64,000 bases of DNA from the NCBI GenBank assembly GCA_017881725.1, contig JADGQO010000030.1:1-64000 (forward strand). The letters run 5' to 3'. Numbering within the stretch: position 1 is the first letter of the stretch; every line of letters starts with the position of its first letter. The position numbers were made by a program, and so were the translations under genes. The notes under the pieces were generated by a model, which was not told the DNA's origin, did no database searches, and worked only from the letters and a program-made list of their open reading frames with translations. Shown here one piece after another: positions 62,286-64,000 of this stretch. The stretch comes from Fibrobacteria bacterium. Its GTDB lineage: Bacteria > Fibrobacterota > Fibrobacteria > UBA11236.

Positions 62286-63613
62286 GTTTTTTTCCTGGTA
62301 TTCCTCTCCGGAGCCAAAGGCAGCATAATTTCGAACTGGGTGCCCACGTCACGCTGGCTTTTTTCAACATAGATTTTTCCGCTGTGGTATTCATTAACAA
62401 TCCGGCGGCAAAGCGAAAGTCCCAGTCCCCATCCCCGTTTTTTGGTGGTGAAACCGGGATTGAAAATATGCTTGATGTGTTCGCGTGGAATGCCCTTGCC
62501 GTTATCGGCGATGGAAATGTGCACGGAATCCTCTTCGTGCACGAAGCGCGTGGAAATCCGGATGAACCCCGCGTCCACCTCGATGGAATCCACGGCGTTG
62601 CGGATCAGGTTTTCGATCACCCAGCCCATCAATTCCCGGTTGATCCAGATTTCCGGCAAATCCTCCAAATGCAGGATGATTTCGATTTTCTTTCCCAGAT
62701 GCGGCAGACGCGACTGGAAATAATGCGCGGTGAATTCGATGATTTCGTTGAGGTTTTGCTTCTTCAGCTCCGGGATCGATCCGATTTGCGAAAACCGGGT
62801 CGCCACGCGGTTGAGCCGGGAAATATCGCCTTCCATCTCGCCCAATAAACGCAGGTTCTTTTCCGAATCCGGAAGGCTTTCCAATTTCATGCGCAGGAAA
62901 TCGATCCAACCCAACAGCGAGGAAATCGGCGTCCCCAATTGATGCGCCGTTTCCTTGGCGAGACCTACCCACAACAGGCTTTGTTCATTGGATCGGATGA
63001 TTTGGAATCCGAAATAACCCATGAAGCAGAACAGGAAAATGATGAACAGTTCCACGATGGGCATCCAGGCCAGGATATGCACCAGCGGAAACTCGCCGTA
63101 ATGCAGGAAGCCGAAAGTATGGCCTTCCGCTTCCAGCTCCAAGGCCTGGTTTTTTTTATCCATCTCCTTCACTTGCCGAAGCAGAAACTCCTGTTCCGTC
63201 TTGGCCAGGAAGGTGAAGGGCACTTGCTGGATCAACCCTTTTCCCTTGCTCCAGAAACGGTAGCTGATATTGTTCCAGTTGATGGGCACGTTCTGGTTGT
63301 CCGTGATGATCATGGGCACCTGGGACTTGCGCACGATCTCGTTGAAAATCACGTTGATTTCCTCGCGGTTCAATTGCTCCGCGATGGCGACGGCGTATAG
63401 GCGCGCTTCCTTGTCGTTGATTTCCAAGGCTTGGGAACGCAGACTGCTGATGAACACCTGGTTGAGGATGGTGAAGCAGGCCAACAAGGCCAAGGCGCTG
63501 GTGAACAGGATGTATTTGATGTTCGCCAACGAGAGCGAAGTCAGCCAACTGCGCAGCTTGCGCATGGGAGGCAACTGGAAGACTCGGGTGGGGAAGGAGC
63601 GATCGGAAGGCAT
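62282..63613 (-). CDS. porY: PorY-like sensor histidine kinase
   Basis: A 443-residue kinase with a first transmembrane helix (YILFTSALALLACFTILNQVF), a periplasmic sensor region (about 70-180), a second helix (VELFIIFLFCFMGYFGFQII), then an H-box KETAHQLGTPISSLLGW, N-box ENLIRNAVDSIE, G boxes ADNGKGIP and KRGWGLGLSL. The ETAHQLGTPISSL H-box is of the PorY type. It overlaps the PorX-like gene and is probably its partner. ATG 63613 is chosen; a TTG at 63634 is the longest. Confidence 0.88.
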   Translation of the reverse strand: MPSDRSFPTRVFQLPPMRKLRSWLTSLSLANIKYILFTSALALLACFTILNQVFISSLRSQALEINDKEARLYAVAIAEQLNREEINVIFNEIVRKSQVPMIITDNQNVPINWNNISYRFWSKGKGLIQQVPFTFLAKTEQEFLLRQVKEMDKKNQALELEAEGHTFGFLHYGEFPLVHILAWMPIVELFIIFLFCFMGYFGFQIIRSNEQSLLWVGLAKETAHQLGTPISSLLGWIDFLRMKLESLPDSEKNLRLLGEMEGDISRLNRVATRFSQIGSIPELKKQNLNEIIEFTAHYFQSRLPHLGKKIEIILHLEDLPEIWINRELMGWVIENLIRNAVDSIEVDAGFIRISTRFVHEEDSVHISIADNGKGIPREHIKHIFNPGFTTKKRGWGLGLSLCRRIVNEYHSGKIYVEKSQRDVGTQFEIMLPLAPERNTRKKT

Positions 63614-63625
63614 GGGACTAACCGG

Positions 63626-63740
63626 AAAATTCAAAGGGAAGAAGTAAAAGGTAAAAAGTCAAAATTGAAGATCTCCCTGGATGGGTTGTCGACCGCGGCA
63701 ACTTTTAACTTTTAGCCATTAGCCATTAGCTTCTTAATTC
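63626..63740. repeat. AT-rich heptad intergenic element, copy 3
   Basis: AAAATTCAAAG at 63626-63636 within a purine-rich stretch (63625-63670), a GC-rich centre (63676-63698), then a pyrimidine-rich side with a TTAGCCA repeated in tandem (63713-63726). Same design as copies at 29042 and 30486. Lies between the PorY-like kinase gene and serS. Confidence 0.55.
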
Positions 63741-64000
63741 TCACTTCTTCTTTGCTTTGATTTCAGTCAATCCGCCCATGTATGGACGCAGCACTTCCGG
63801 AATGCGTAAGCCGCCGTCCGCGGTCTGATGCGTTTCCAAAAGCGCGACCAACACGCGCGGCGTGGCCAATCCCGATCCGTTCAAGGTATGCAAGTACTGG
63901 GTCTTGCCGTCCAACTTGGTGCGGATATTCGCGCGGCGGGCCTGGAAGTCCTCGAAGTTGGAAACCGAGCTCACTTCCAACCATCGTTCTTCAGCCGGCG
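63741..64000 (-). CDS. serS: Seryl-tRNA synthetase, C-terminal end only (cut by window edge)
   Basis: The last 86 residues of SerS. Reading in from the right edge gives [58 protein letters not shown] and ends [15 protein letters not shown], matching the motif 3 region and C-terminus of class II SerS. The start lies outside the window. It precedes the PorY-like gene on the same strand with about 127 bases between. Confidence 0.97.
   Translation of the reverse strand, partial: PAEERWLEVSSVSNFEDFQARRANIRTKLDGKTQYLHTLNGSGLATPRVLVALLETHQTADGGLRIPEVLRPYMGGLTEIKAKKK

Overview
The window (64 kb, roughly 58% G+C by eye, dense coding on both strands) comes from a diderm, LPS-making bacterium. It carries BamA, Skp, the lpxD-lpxC-fabZ-lpxA block, a Kdo transferase, the Lol lipoprotein-release machinery and an Mla/MCE lipid transporter. 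A PorX-like response regulator and a PorY-like kinase sit beside tsaE, an arrangement I associate with the Fibrobacterota-Chlorobi-Bacteroidota group. Together with the G+C content and the Lol/Lpx organisation this suggests Fibrobacterota or a relative; that placement is inference. I see no tRNA, rRNA, CRISPR array, IS element or prophage. Apart from one toxin-antitoxin pair this is core chromosome.

Layout. 1-140: first codons of groES (minus strand) with its promoter and a perfect CIRCE operator. 0.26-6.8 kb: ABC exporter, isoprenylcysteine-methyltransferase-like protein, waaA, ispH, an L-arabinokinase-like glycosyltransferase, rpmB. 7-12.8 kb (minus): large TPR protein, DnaQ-type exonuclease, DUF374 acyltransferase, small Cys-rich protein, mutM. 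12.9-16 kb: metX-metW fusion and a cysteine desulfurase. 16-19.2 kb (minus): unknown envelope protein and lipoprotein. 19.4-29 kb: putA, bioB, hisHF, a BrnT-like toxin with CopG-like antitoxin, prfB with its programmed frameshift, lysS. 29.2-35.5 kb: lolC/E, lolD, mcsA-like, mcsB-like, clpC. 35.7-42.1 kb: bamA-skp-lpxD-lpxC-fabZ-lpxA. 42.2-48.5 kb (minus): unknown helical protein, ppdK, hemerythrin-like protein, pdxB. 48.7-50.9 kb: cysE and a glycosyltransferase. 50.9-59.6 kb: divergent envelope-lipid cluster (mlaE-mlaF-mlaD-pqiC-like-barrel on minus; tolC-like-mlaC-membrane protein on plus). 59.7-64 kb: small membrane protein, tsaE, PorX-like, PorY-like, end of serS.

The main new signal is a short gapped palindrome, GTAAC-N6-GTTAC. 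It occurs 14 times perfectly, 13 of them inside genes on either strand, against roughly 0.05 expected by chance; about 13 more copies differ at one base. It behaves like a highly iterated palindrome or a genome-wide protein-binding site rather than a gene-specific operator.

Other notable points: the McsB homologue has lost most of its kinase signature residues yet keeps its place before clpC; the PorX-like protein is substituted at residues I recall as catalytic in its PglZ domain; PPDK carries a histone-H1-like Ala/Lys tail; three AT-rich intergenic elements share the core AAAATTCAAAG; and a T7 run near the start of the ABC exporter may hide a frameshift.
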